Positions 32,258-41,405 of a DNA stretch of 41,782 bases are shown in pieces. Position 1 is the first letter of the stretch. Each line of letters starts with the position of its first letter. The DNA is from Patescibacteria group bacterium UBA1370 (GTDB taxonomy: Bacteria > Patescibacteriota > Microgenomatia > UBA1400 > PJMF01): assembly GCA_002306315.1 (NCBI GenBank), contig DBRK01000017.1:1-41782 (forward strand), given 5' to 3'. The notes below the pieces were generated by a model that saw only the letters and a program-made list of their open reading frames with translations, was not told the origin of the DNA and did not search any database. The translations under genes and the position numbers were made by a program.

Positions 32258-32559
32258 ATAAAATCAGGTTACTTTCAATAAGTACGCTCAAATACAGCAG
32301 TAAGTTTATAGCATTCCAAACTATAACAATCCATAGCATTAAGTTGGCCAGCAACATCGTCCTATCAACAACAAGCTGGGCATTTAACTTATTTTCAACA
32401 GTACAAATTTTTAAATCTGCTTGATTAGCTCGGATTTTTCGCCTAGGTGTTCCAAGTTCATGTAGTAACCTGCAGCAACCGAATTCATTTCGGAAAATCT
32501 GGTAGAGTTATGGCTTATTGGGTCATCACTGATGAGGTAAAAAATAAATTGAAAATTGG
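32258..32559. other. Intergenic region of about 300 bases
   Basis: AT-rich, with no supported gene on either strand. Downstream of tRNA-Lys on the minus strand are a T-rich stretch and TCATCAGTGATGA, a short palindrome that might help end the tRNA transcript. Nothing else is recognised. Confidence 0.5.
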
Positions 32560-32633
32560 TGAGTCCGCCGGGACTCGAACCCGGGACGCACAGCTTAAAA
32601 GGCTGTCGCTCTAACCGACTGAGCTACGGACCC
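32560..32633 (-). tRNA. tRNA-Lys(TTT)
   Basis: Acceptor GGGTCCG pairs with CGGACTC (one G-T), discriminator A. Anticodon stem ACAGC/GCTGT closes CTTTTAA, giving TTT. D-arm GCTCAGTCGGTTAGAGC and T-arm CCGGG-TTCGAGT-CCCGG are standard. CCA is not encoded. Confidence 0.96.
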
Positions 32634-32661
32634 ATCACCTCAATATTGCTCTGAGGTGCTT

Positions 32662-32689
32662 ATTTTACCTCACTTTCCCTTAGAGACAA
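32662..32689 (-). promoter_or_regulatory. Promoter of tRNA-Lys
   Basis: The minus strand reads TTGTCT, 16 bases, TAAAAT. The start would be about 22 bases before the tRNA. The leader contains CACCTCA/TGAGGTG (32658-32652 with 32642-32636), a 7-bp hairpin right before the tRNA 5' end. Confidence 0.55.
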
Positions 32690-32811
32690 AGTACAAGTCT
32701 TTTTGGCTATCTACTCCTTGCCAAAAGAGCTTTTTTTCACCATACTAAACTTGCACCTTGCGCTAGGTTTCTGCCGGCTGGGTGTTGCTGGCATTGCCTT
32801 CAGTATCAGGT

Positions 32812-32817
32812 TATAAT
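32812..32817 (+). promoter_or_regulatory. -10 element before the LytR_C fusion gene
   Basis: TATAAT with 11 bases to ATG 32829; a 5' leader of about 5 bases is expected. No clear -35. Confidence 0.45.
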
Positions 32818-32828
32818 GAGTTTATTGC

Positions 32829-34823
32829 ATGCTGAACACTAAAAAACTGATCTATATTCTTCCGAAGGTTGCATACATTGCAGAGTTGTTGCCGGCAAAA
32901 AAAGAGCATACCTTTTCTATTCAATCTTTCCGGCAGATTAACGGCGATTTCCTTAATGAAAACTCCTTTAACCCAGCCAACATAGTAAAGCTTTTTTCAA
33001 AACTTGAGAAAGAAGAATATTTCTTAATTCTTCCTGATTTTCTTTTCACCAACACAATTGTCAATGTCGAAGAAACAAACCAAGCCAAAATCAAAGAGGA
33101 CGTGGCTGCCAAACTTTTGCCCGACCTCGGCATCTCTGAAGAAACCCATGAATTAGACATTTTTCAGCTCACCGAATTTAACGGCACCTCCAAGGTCCAG
33201 CTCATAGCTCTCGAAAAGGAGTTGCTAGCTCTAGTTCGGGCGGCTGCAGATGAAGCGGGAGTAACAATTGAGGGTGTCACTTCCTTAAGCTGGACAATCA
33301 AAGCAGTAGTATCCCTGGAACCTTCATTGAGTGTAATGCAGATGGGTGATCAACTCTTTGGAGCTGAACACTACATTGGCCTTGACCAAACCTCTCAAGC
33401 TTCTGTGGATGAAGCCAACACCATTATAGAAACCATCAAAACACTCAAGGGGGCTGAGCCTAACATCCAGACGGTTTATCTCTTCGTCAATGAAGTGATT
33501 GAAAAAAAATTGGCAGATGAACTCAGTGGCACCTTGCCAACTCAACAGCTGACAAACACCGCCGACGATGATTCCAAAATCTCTTCTTACGTCAAACAGG
33601 TGATAGAAACCGGTATGAAGACATTGTCCATTGCCGATTATCCGGTACCCAAATTCCAGCTTGGTAAAGCAACAGATGAGGAAAAACGCCTGTTCATCAC
33701 GGAACAAGTGGAGCCTTTGGACACTGATGAAGAGGATGATTTCACCCCTGCGACTGAGGATGATGAAGTCCAAGAGTCCGTGGCGACTTCCGAAACAGAT
33801 CAGGAAAAACCGGATATGGATGAGCTGCCAGAGACCGAAGAGGAAGCTGAGGGTGAGTTGCCCAAAGCCGAGGAAGACACAGCCTTGCCTTTGCCAACTC
33901 CTTCCGCGGCTGCTCCGATGCCCGTATCTGCAGCAGAAGTAGAGGAGCCAACGACCGATTCACCTGAGGAAAGTGAAGAACCGGTCAAAAAAGATGATGC
34001 AGAAACAGCAGAAGATGCAGAAGGTGAAACAGACAAGAACATACCTCTTCCTGGGGCTATCGACACCGAAACTACCGCCGAAAAATCTGCAGCCACAACA
34101 AGCGAAGAATTAATAGTCGAACAGGATAAACCCGAGAAAGTCATGCCTCCTGTCAACGCTGCAATCGACGAACCACAAGTTGATGAGAAACCATCTGCCC
34201 CAGAACCCAAGGAAGAACTCGATGTTGACCTGACTCAGTTTGCCATGGGCGGGGAAAAGAAAACTCCTCAACCAGAGAAACCTGCTGATGCTCCTAAAAA
34301 AGAAGTAATAAAAAACGCCTCGGGTATTGGAAATATGCTAAAAATGATCTTCATCACTCTGGCAGTATTTGTAGCAACGGTGGCCATCGGTATTGGGGTC
34401 GGATTCGGGCTGTTGTCTGTGGCCAATCGCAACGCTGCTGAACCAACACCCACCCCGGAAGCCACCGTACAGCCGGAAGCCACCCCCACACCTGAACCAA
34501 CTGCTTCCCCAGAAGCCTCTCCTTCAGCAGCACTTAACCCTGCTGATCTAAGCGTTTTGGTTGTCAATGCTACCACCAAGGCTGGTTATGCAGGTACGGT
34601 CCAGACTAAATTAAAGAGTGCCGGATTTGGCACCGTCAATGCCGGCAACGCAGCCGGCGACTATGATCCCGGATTATATGTGCTGATGGAAGAAGAAAAT
34701 GCCGACCTGCTCACCTTGATTAAAGAGAGCAGTGAATTAGATCTGGAATACCTGGCAGAAACACAGCCTTCCACCGAAGACCCGCGCGGTACATATGATG
34801 CCGTGGTCGTACTGGCAGAATGA
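32829..34823 (+). CDS. Membrane-spanning protein: N-terminal PilM/GspL-like domain, acidic linker, C-terminal LytR_C domain
   Basis: 664 residues in four parts. Residues 1-280 form a folded cytoplasmic domain (KLIYILPKVAYIAELLPAKK...LIALEKELLALVRAAADEAGV) whose pattern loosely recalls the actin-like PilM/GspL scaffold; this is tentative. Residues 290-500 are a disordered stretch rich in Glu, Asp, Pro and Ala. Residues 503-530 are one membrane helix (IFITLAVFVATVAIGIGVGF). After a Pro-Thr linker (EPTPTPEATVQPEATPTPEP) residues 575-664 look like a LytR C-terminal domain (LSVLVVNATTKAGYAGTVQ, then DPGLYVLM). Topology is N-in, C-out. It may link a cytoplasmic scaffold to the cell envelope, but no function is proven. 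Confidence 0.75.
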   Translation: MLNTKKLIYILPKVAYIAELLPAKKEHTFSIQSFRQINGDFLNENSFNPANIVKLFSKLEKEEYFLILPDFLFTNTIVNVEETNQAKIKEDVAAKLLPDLGISEETHELDIFQLTEFNGTSKVQLIALEKELLALVRAAADEAGVTIEGVTSLSWTIKAVVSLEPSLSVMQMGDQLFGAEHYIGLDQTSQASVDEANTIIETIKTLKGAEPNIQTVYLFVNEVIEKKLADELSGTLPTQQLTNTADDDSKISSYVKQVIETGMKTLSIADYPVPKFQLGKATDEEKRLFITEQVEPLDTDEEDDFTPATEDDEVQESVATSETDQEKPDMDELPETEEEAEGELPKAEEDTALPLPTPSAAAPMPVSAAEVEEPTTDSPEESEEPVKKDDAETAEDAEGETDKNIPLPGAIDTETTAEKSAATTSEELIVEQDKPEKVMPPVNAAIDEPQVDEKPSAPEPKEELDVDLTQFAMGGEKKTPQPEKPADAPKKEVIKNASGIGNMLKMIFITLAVFVATVAIGIGVGFGLLSVANRNAAEPTPTPEATVQPEATPTPEPTASPEASPSAALNPADLSVLVVNATTKAGYAGTVQTKLKSAGFGTVNAGNAAGDYDPGLYVLMEEENADLLTLIKESSELDLEYLAETQPSTEDPRGTYDAVVVLAE

Positions 34824-34839
34824 TAAGGAGAGTACCTAT

Positions 34840-34873
34840 CGAGTAGCTGATTGAGTATTTCATCAGCAACTCG
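34840..34873 (+). repeat. Strong inverted repeat between the LytR_C gene and the atp promoter
   Basis: CGAGT and GCTGAT on the left pair with ATCAGC and ACTCG on the right, with one A-A mismatch and a 10-base loop. It has no T-run. It lies 16 bases after the stop codon and 4 bases before the atp -35, so it may be a 3' end stabiliser or an operator. Confidence 0.5.
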
Positions 34874-34876
34874 AAC

Positions 34877-34904
34877 TTGCGCTATCTGAAAACCACGATA
34901 TAAT
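34877..34904 (+). promoter_or_regulatory. Promoter of the ATP synthase operon
   Basis: TTGCGC, 16 bases, TATAAT. The start would be near 34911, giving a leader of about 120-140 bases before atpB, unusually long for this window. Confidence 0.65.
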
Positions 34905-35011
34905 TCATCTTGTTGTTTGTGTTTTTGCACATTTGATACGCATCTTCGGAGAAAACAAAAGCTGTATTGCTCGCAATTAACATCTAAATTTTGAAATAAT
35001 TAGTAATAATT

Positions 35012-35041
35012 ATGAACCACTGCTCCGAGGAGCATGGTTAA
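35012..35041 (+). promoter_or_regulatory. Hairpin and nine-codon upstream frame before atpB
   Basis: AACCA-TGCTCC and GGAGCA-TGGTT (35015-35039) form an almost perfect hairpin that buries the GGAG and the ATG at 35034. ATG 35012 opens a short frame (MNHCSEEHG) that ends in TAA at 35039-35041, 7 bases before ATG 35049. Ribosomes translating it would open the hairpin. Confidence 0.4.
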
Positions 35042-35939
35042 AAAAATTATGGCTGCAAACGGATTGCACATCTCAATCTCCGCTGAGCCGGTTGCGCATA
35101 TCGGAGATATTGCTATCACTAATTCAATGCTGACTAGTTTGGTAGTCAGTGCTCTGCTTATCACCTTTGCAGTAGCAGTTCGTTCTCAACTAAAGCAAAC
35201 TAACAAGCCCACTGGGCTGCAAAACTTGGCTGAATGGATTATCGAATCCATGCACAGCTTCATATACAGCATAACGGGTGACTTGAAAAAGACCCGTCTT
35301 TTTTTTCCTTTTATTACTACCTTCTTCCTTTGGATTATCTTCAATAACTGGATTGGTTTGCTGCCGGGTGTGGGCAGCATTTATGTAATTGAGCCTGAGA
35401 AGGCTGTGGTAGAAGTGGAGCCGGTTGCACTTGAATCAATTGTCCAGGCTCAAGAACTCGAGGAGGAAGAAGTTGTTCATGAAGACGTAGCTCAGGCTGA
35501 ACACGAAGAAACAGCTGCGGCAGAGGAGGAGAGCCATGGCCCTGCCAAAGTACCACTCTTCCGTGCCGGTACCGCTGACCTGAATACGACTCTAGCGCTG
35601 GCATTGATCTCCGTATTTTTTACTCAAGTATTTGGCATCAAACACAACAGTTTAGGCTATTTTAAGAAGTTCATAAATTTCTCGAGTCCGATCATGTTTT
35701 TTGTCGGCATCCTGGAAATTATCTCTGAGTTTGCCAAGGTAATTTCCTTTACTTTCCGTCTCTTCGGCAACATTTTTGCGGGTGAAGTCCTGCTGGCAGT
35801 CATCCTGGCACTTGTGCCTGTGATAGCTCCTATGCCGTTTTACGGACTCGAGCTCTTTGTCGGGTTCATCCAGGCGCTGGTCTTCGCCATGTTGTCCTTA
35901 GTATTTTTTAATATGGCTTCTGAGAGCCATGAGCATTAA
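35034..35939 (+). CDS. atpB: ATP synthase Fo subunit a, with acidic loop
   Basis: 301 residues from ATG 35034 (ATG 35049 is equally likely). Five membrane helices. The essential Arg242 lies in SFTFRLFGNIFAGE, and later GLELFVGFIQALVFAMLSLVFF forms the last helix. Subunit a makes the two proton half-channels against the c-ring. Odd: between helix 2 (LPGVGS) and helix 3 (RAGTADLNTTLALAL) is an insertion of about 50 residues (120-172) with 18 Glu/Asp, three His and almost no basic residue. By the accepted topology this loop faces outwards, at the proton entry side. Confidence 0.95.
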   Translation: MVKKIMAANGLHISISAEPVAHIGDIAITNSMLTSLVVSALLITFAVAVRSQLKQTNKPTGLQNLAEWIIESMHSFIYSITGDLKKTRLFFPFITTFFLWIIFNNWIGLLPGVGSIYVIEPEKAVVEVEPVALESIVQAQELEEEEVVHEDVAQAEHEETAAAEEESHGPAKVPLFRAGTADLNTTLALALISVFFTQVFGIKHNSLGYFKKFINFSSPIMFFVGILEIISEFAKVISFTFRLFGNIFAGEVLLAVILALVPVIAPMPFYGLELFVGFIQALVFAMLSLVFFNMASESHEH

Positions 35940-35951
35940 AAAGGAGTAATT

Positions 35952-36167
35952 ATGACACCCGAATTCGCAGTCGCCTTCGTCATGGGTATCGGCGCTATCG
36001 GTCCGGCTATCGGTATCGGTATGATCGTTTCCAGCGGCTTAAACGCTATCGGCCGCAACCCTGAAGCTGCCAACAAGGTTCAGACAAACATGATCCTTGG
36101 TGTTGCCTTTGCTGAAGCTATCGCTATCTATGCATTGGTGGTCGCTCTGATTCTTAAGTTCGTCTAA
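35952..36167 (+). CDS. atpE: ATP synthase Fo subunit c
   Basis: 71 residues, two helices. Polar loop ARG-like GRNPEA (34-39) and ion-binding Glu55 in GVAFAEAIAIYALV. The residues that mark sodium binding (Gln in helix 1, Ser/Thr after the Glu) are absent, so the ring is proton-type. SD GGAG 7 bases before the ATG, the best in the operon, fits the high copy number of c. Confidence 0.97.
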   Translation: MTPEFAVAFVMGIGAIGPAIGIGMIVSSGLNAIGRNPEAANKVQTNMILGVAFAEAIAIYALVVALILKFV

Positions 36168-36179
36168 TAGAGTAGCAAA

Positions 36180-36213
36180 CCGTTTCCGGGAAAATTATAC
36201 TCGGAGGGAACGG
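36180..36213 (+). promoter_or_regulatory. Stem-loop between atpE and atpF
   Basis: CCGTTTCC (36180-36187) pairs with GGGAACGG (36206-36213), 8 bp with one T-G pair, loop 18 bases. It lies 13 bases after the atpE stop and would protect a processed upstream atpE message or dampen atpF. Confidence 0.5.
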
Positions 36214-36225
36214 AAAGGCAAAAAT

Positions 36226-36717
36226 ATGGACATACAACTGACACAAATTATTTTCCAAATCATCAACTTTGGCGTGGTTTTTGGAGCCTTGGTTTTCTTG
36301 CTTTATAAACCGGTTCTGAAGATTTTTGATGAGAGAGCCAAACGCATCGAGGAAGGCCAAAAAGCAGCACAGCAGGCTATTGATGCCCAAGAAAATCTCA
36401 GCAATATGGCTGCAGAAGCTCAAAAAAAACTCAAAAAAGAACGAGCCTCAGTTCTTGAAAAAGCTCAAGAAGAAGCCAAAGAACGCGCTGCTCAAATAAT
36501 TGCTGATGCCAAAGCTCAGGCCCAGGAAGAAACTGAGAAGAGCAAGAAAGCCTGGGAAGAGGAGCGCAGACAGCTGATGAAAGCGGCCCGTACTGAAATG
36601 GCAGAAGCCGCCTTGAAAGCGGCTGAAGTAGTCACTGCCGGTATCCTCAAGTCTGATAAAAAAGCTCAAGAAAAACTTATCGATGCTGAACTCGAGAAGA
36701 TGCTGAAACAAATTTAA
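36226..36717 (+). CDS. atpF: ATP synthase Fo subunit b
   Basis: 163 residues. One N-terminal helix (about 8-28, IIFQIINFGVVFGALVFLLY) then KPVLKIFDERAKRIEEGQKAA and a long charged coiled coil rich in Ala, Lys and Glu to the end (KKAQEKLIDAELEKMLKQI). This is the peripheral stalk. Length is usual. SD AAAGG 7 bases upstream. Its stop is followed by the delta start after one base. Confidence 0.95.
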   Translation: MDIQLTQIIFQIINFGVVFGALVFLLYKPVLKIFDERAKRIEEGQKAAQQAIDAQENLSNMAAEAQKKLKKERASVLEKAQEEAKERAAQIIADAKAQAQEETEKSKKAWEEERRQLMKAARTEMAEAALKAAEVVTAGILKSDKKAQEKLIDAELEKMLKQI

Positions 36718-36718
36718 T

Positions 36719-36952
36719 ATGAAAACAATACATGCCACAGTCACCAGTGCCGTCAAGCTGAGCGACAAGCAGCTCAAGAAAATTTCCGAAACCATAAAGG
36801 CTAAACATACCGGCGCCAAGTTAGAACTGGAAACGGTTGTTGATCCTGCGGTCATTGGCGGCATTAAACTAACCATCGATGCTGTTGAATTTGACGCCAC
36901 TGTCCGGGGCAAGCTTGACCGCCTGCATGATCATCTGCTGCAGCAGTTCTAA
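36719..36952 (+). CDS. atpH: ATP synthase F1 subunit delta, short form with only the C-terminal domain
   Basis: 77 residues against about 180 in the family. The sequence matches only the end of delta: VTSAVKLSDKQLKKISETI, then ETVVDPAVIGGIKLTIDAVEFDATVRGKLDRL. The N-terminal six-helix domain, which caps F1 by binding the alpha N-terminal helices, is absent. No upstream in-frame extension exists because atpF ends one base before the ATG, so this is not a missed start. Conserved C-terminal residues and position between b and alpha argue that it is functional. Confidence 0.88.
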   Translation: MKTIHATVTSAVKLSDKQLKKISETIKAKHTGAKLELETVVDPAVIGGIKLTIDAVEFDATVRGKLDRLHDHLLQQF

Positions 36953-37006
36953 GCTTGCATAAATTTACTCAAGCACACAGTAGTTTAGGAAATCAGAAGA
37001 AAATTC

Positions 37007-38542
37007 ATGAAAAAAAATAAACAAGCCGCAGCTTTTTCCGCTACTTTATCATCAATGATTGCTCCAGAAGCAGTCTCGGTCCAACCGAAATCTGTCGGAA
37101 AAGTCATCTCTTTTGGTGATGGTGTAGTTAGAGTCAAAGGTCTAGACGATATTCAGGCCAGCGAGCTTGTCGACCTTGGCAACAATCAATATGGTTTGGC
37201 TCTAAACCTAGAAAAAGATCAAACCGGTATTGTTGCCCTTGGTAATGCTGAACACCTCAAAGCCGGTTCAATTGTCCGTCGTACCGAACGGATTCTGTCG
37301 GTTGGTGTCTCAGATGACATTATCGGACGGGTGGTGGACCCCCTCGGCCGGGTGGTAGACGGCGGCCCGGCAATCAATGCCGACAAAGACATGCTGCTAG
37401 AAGCCAAGGCTCCGGGCATTATGCCCCGTGAATCAGTCAAGCAGCCACTGCAGACTGGTATTAAAGCCATTGATGCCATGATCCCGATTGGTCGGGGTCA
37501 GCGGGAATTGATTATTGGCGACCGTTCAACCGGTAAGACAGCCATTGCGCTCGGCACCATCCTCAACCAAAACGACCAGGATGTTATTTGTGTTTATGTT
37601 TCCATTGGCCAGAAACGCTCTTCTTTGGCACAAACAATTGAAATCCTGAATAAACAGGGCGCTATGGATTACACCGTCATCGTGGCTGCCAATGCCTCGG
37701 TCTCGGCTGCTGAGCAATTTTTGGCACCATATGCCGGCCAGGCTATCGCTGAATATTTCCTCAGCAAGGGCCGGGATGTCTTAATTGTTTTTGATGACCT
37801 AACTAAACATGCCCAAGCTTACCGGGAAATTTCCCTCTTGCTGCGGCGTCCGTCCGGCCGTGAGGCTTATCCGGGTGATGTCTTCTACTTGCACTCCCGG
37901 CTGCTGGAACGGGCTGTAAAGCTAAATAAAGACAATGGCGGCGGTTCTATCACTGCTTTGCCGATTATTGAAACCCAGGCTAATGACGTCTCGGCGTATA
38001 TTCCGACCAACGTCATTTCCATTACTGACGGTCAGATCTATCTGGAAGCGGATCTCTTCAACGCCGGCATGAAACCAGCTATCAACGTTGGTCTATCAGT
38101 GTCCCGCGTCGGTTCCTCAGCTCAGATTAAAGCCATGAAGCAGGTTGCAGGCACCATGAAACTAGACCTGGCTCAGTTCCGGGAACTGCAGGCTTTTGCT
38201 CAGTTCAGTTCTGACTTGGATGACAAAACAAAAGCCCAACTGGAACGCGGAGAGCGGGTGAACGCAATCCTCAAACAAGGCTGGGATGAACCTCTTAAAG
38301 TCGAGGAACAGGTGACAGTCATCTTCGCAGCCGTCAAAGGATATCTTGATGGTGTGGCAGTCGAAAATATCGGCACCTGGGAAATCGAATACTTAGAGTA
38401 CATGCATACCAGTCATAATGAGCTCCTCACTAAAATTGCCAAAGAAAAAATGATGACAGAAGAAATGGAGAAGGAGTTGGCTGAGGCTGTAGAGAACTTT
38501 AACGCTCTACATCCGGAAATTGCCACACCTCAAGAAGCATAG
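37007..38542 (+). CDS. atpA: ATP synthase F1 subunit alpha
   Basis: 511 residues. Walker [12 protein letters not shown], the IGQKRSS and [23 protein letters not shown] stretches and [10 protein letters not shown] (the alpha arginine finger region) are intact. The first 35 residues ([20 protein letters not shown]...) differ from the usual amphipathic helix that docks to delta, in line with the short delta. SD is weak. Confidence 0.98.
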   Translation: MKKNKQAAAFSATLSSMIAPEAVSVQPKSVGKVISFGDGVVRVKGLDDIQASELVDLGNNQYGLALNLEKDQTGIVALGNAEHLKAGSIVRRTERILSVGVSDDIIGRVVDPLGRVVDGGPAINADKDMLLEAKAPGIMPRESVKQPLQTGIKAIDAMIPIGRGQRELIIGDRSTGKTAIALGTILNQNDQDVICVYVSIGQKRSSLAQTIEILNKQGAMDYTVIVAANASVSAAEQFLAPYAGQAIAEYFLSKGRDVLIVFDDLTKHAQAYREISLLLRRPSGREAYPGDVFYLHSRLLERAVKLNKDNGGGSITALPIIETQANDVSAYIPTNVISITDGQIYLEADLFNAGMKPAINVGLSVSRVGSSAQIKAMKQVAGTMKLDLAQFRELQAFAQFSSDLDDKTKAQLERGERVNAILKQGWDEPLKVEEQVTVIFAAVKGYLDGVAVENIGTWEIEYLEYMHTSHNELLTKIAKEKMMTEEMEKELAEAVENFNALHPEIATPQEA

Positions 38543-38558
38543 ATAGGTTATTTAGCTT

Positions 38559-39434
38559 ATGGCCAGCGTCAGACAAATCCAACAGCGAATCAAAGCCGCC
38601 GGCAACATTTCCAAGATCACCAAAGCTATGGAAATGGTTTCGGCTAGCAAGATGCGCCGGGCTCAGGAACAAGCTCTGGCTACTAGGCCATACACCAGAG
38701 CCCTCCAGGAATCGCTGGCAACCTTGGGAACTGTAATCAACCCCGAGCTTCATCCCTTGTTGCAACCTCATAGTCAAGGCAAAGACGTTGCCATTATTTT
38801 ATCTAGCGATAAAGGCTTGTCGGGCAGCCTCAACCCCAATCTTTTCAAGGCAATGCTTGAGTGGTACCGGGAACAGGAAGACCCCTCACTGATATTAGTC
38901 GGCCGGAAAGTGGTGGCCTTTGCCCAAATCAACAATTTAGCTATACATGCCCAATTTACGGACTTGCCGGATAGAATCGGCTTTGCTGATACTTTGCCGA
39001 TAACCAACCTGATTGCGGAGGGCTTTTTAGCCAGAGAATTCCGCACTGTTTCTCTGATTTATATGGACTTCATCAGCACCCTGGTCCAGAAACCCCGAAC
39101 TGTCCAACTTTTGCCGCTGCCAAAGACCCTTACCATGATGGGGGAGGAATCATTGGCCAAGCCGGCTCAGGCAAAAGAGTATACTTTTGAACCCAGTCCC
39201 AAGGAAATTCTCAACGAACTCTTGCCTTACTATTTAGAAAACTCTGTGTATCAAGCCTTTTTGGAAGGCAAAGCCAGCGAGCACAGCGCCCGGATGGTGA
39301 GCATGAAGAACGCCAGCGAAAACGCCTCCGAGCTCAAAGGCGAATTGACTCTCGAGTATAATAAGTTCCGCCAAGCAAGTATTACCAGCGAACTTCTCGA
39401 CCTGAGCACAGCCTTGCTTGGACAACAACAATAA
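38559..39434 (+). CDS. atpG: ATP synthase F1 subunit gamma
   Basis: 291 residues. The N-terminal QQRIKAAGNISKITKAMEMVSASKMRRAQ and the C-terminal SARMVSMKNASENASELKGELTLEYNKFRQASITSELLD are the two halves of the gamma coiled-coil rotor, with a Rossmann-like middle (DVAIILSSDKGLSGSLN). Normal length. Confidence 0.97.
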   Translation: MASVRQIQQRIKAAGNISKITKAMEMVSASKMRRAQEQALATRPYTRALQESLATLGTVINPELHPLLQPHSQGKDVAIILSSDKGLSGSLNPNLFKAMLEWYREQEDPSLILVGRKVVAFAQINNLAIHAQFTDLPDRIGFADTLPITNLIAEGFLAREFRTVSLIYMDFISTLVQKPRTVQLLPLPKTLTMMGEESLAKPAQAKEYTFEPSPKEILNELLPYYLENSVYQAFLEGKASEHSARMVSMKNASENASELKGELTLEYNKFRQASITSELLDLSTALLGQQQ

Positions 39435-39439
39435 ATTAG

Positions 39440-40876
<1,437 letters not shown>

Positions 40877-40915
40877 GTTGCTCTGGCAAACCACTAGTCA
40901 GTTAGCTAAAAGATT

Positions 40916-41338
40916 ATGGCAAACCTAAAGCTCAAAGTAGTCTCCCAAGAGAAGCAGTTAATTGACACCGAGGTGTCACAAATAACTGCTCCGACATCTG
41001 AAGGCGAAATCACTGTTTTACCTGGCCATATCCCGCTCTATACCAAGATGCAGGACGGTGTAGCCCGTTATCTTACTGACGGTCAAGAGCACTTTTTTGT
41101 CGTCTCTAAAGGCTTCATGTCAGTCAGCCCGGAAGGAGAAGTGGTCATCATGGTCGACAGCGCAGTTGATGAACGCGACATCAGCGAAGAAAAAGCCGAA
41201 GCCGCCATCAAAGCCGCCCAGGAAACTATGAGCGACGTCACCGCCTCTGAACGAGAGCTCATCATGGCCGAAGCCAACCTCAGACGGGCAATGTGGGAAA
41301 TCCGTTTGGCACAGCGAACAAAAAAATCCAGTATTTAA
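40916..41338 (+). CDS. atpC: ATP synthase F1 subunit epsilon
   Basis: 140 residues. N-terminal beta-sandwich (LKVVSQEKQLIDTEVSQITAPTSEGEITVLPGHIPLYT) then a two-helix C-terminal domain (EEKAEAAIKAAQETM, then LIMAEANLRRAMWEIRLAQR) that can inhibit ATP hydrolysis. Last gene of the operon in the order a-c-b-delta-alpha-gamma-beta-epsilon. Confidence 0.95.
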   Translation: MANLKLKVVSQEKQLIDTEVSQITAPTSEGEITVLPGHIPLYTKMQDGVARYLTDGQEHFFVVSKGFMSVSPEGEVVIMVDSAVDERDISEEKAEAAIKAAQETMSDVTASERELIMAEANLRRAMWEIRLAQRTKKSSI

Positions 41339-41363
41339 CCAACTTTTCCCTGGTAAATTAAGC

Positions 41364-41391
41364 TTGCTCTATCAAAATTTTTATTTATACT
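41364..41391 (+). promoter_or_regulatory. Promoter of greA
   Basis: TTGCTC, 16 bases, TATACT. The start would be near 41398, 8 bases before the greA ATG. No terminator separates it from atpC. Confidence 0.65.
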
Positions 41392-41405
41392 ATACCAGTA
41401 CTCTT

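Noticed and set aside
33631..34579. Several frames of 70-140 codons inside the LytR_C fusion gene, some Ser/Ala-rich
   Set aside because: They are alternative readings of the Glu/Pro/Ala-rich linker. Low-complexity coding sequence leaves other frames open.
36719..36952. atpH shortness as a mis-chosen start
   Set aside because: The upstream gene ends one base before the ATG and no in-frame extension with delta-like residues exists.
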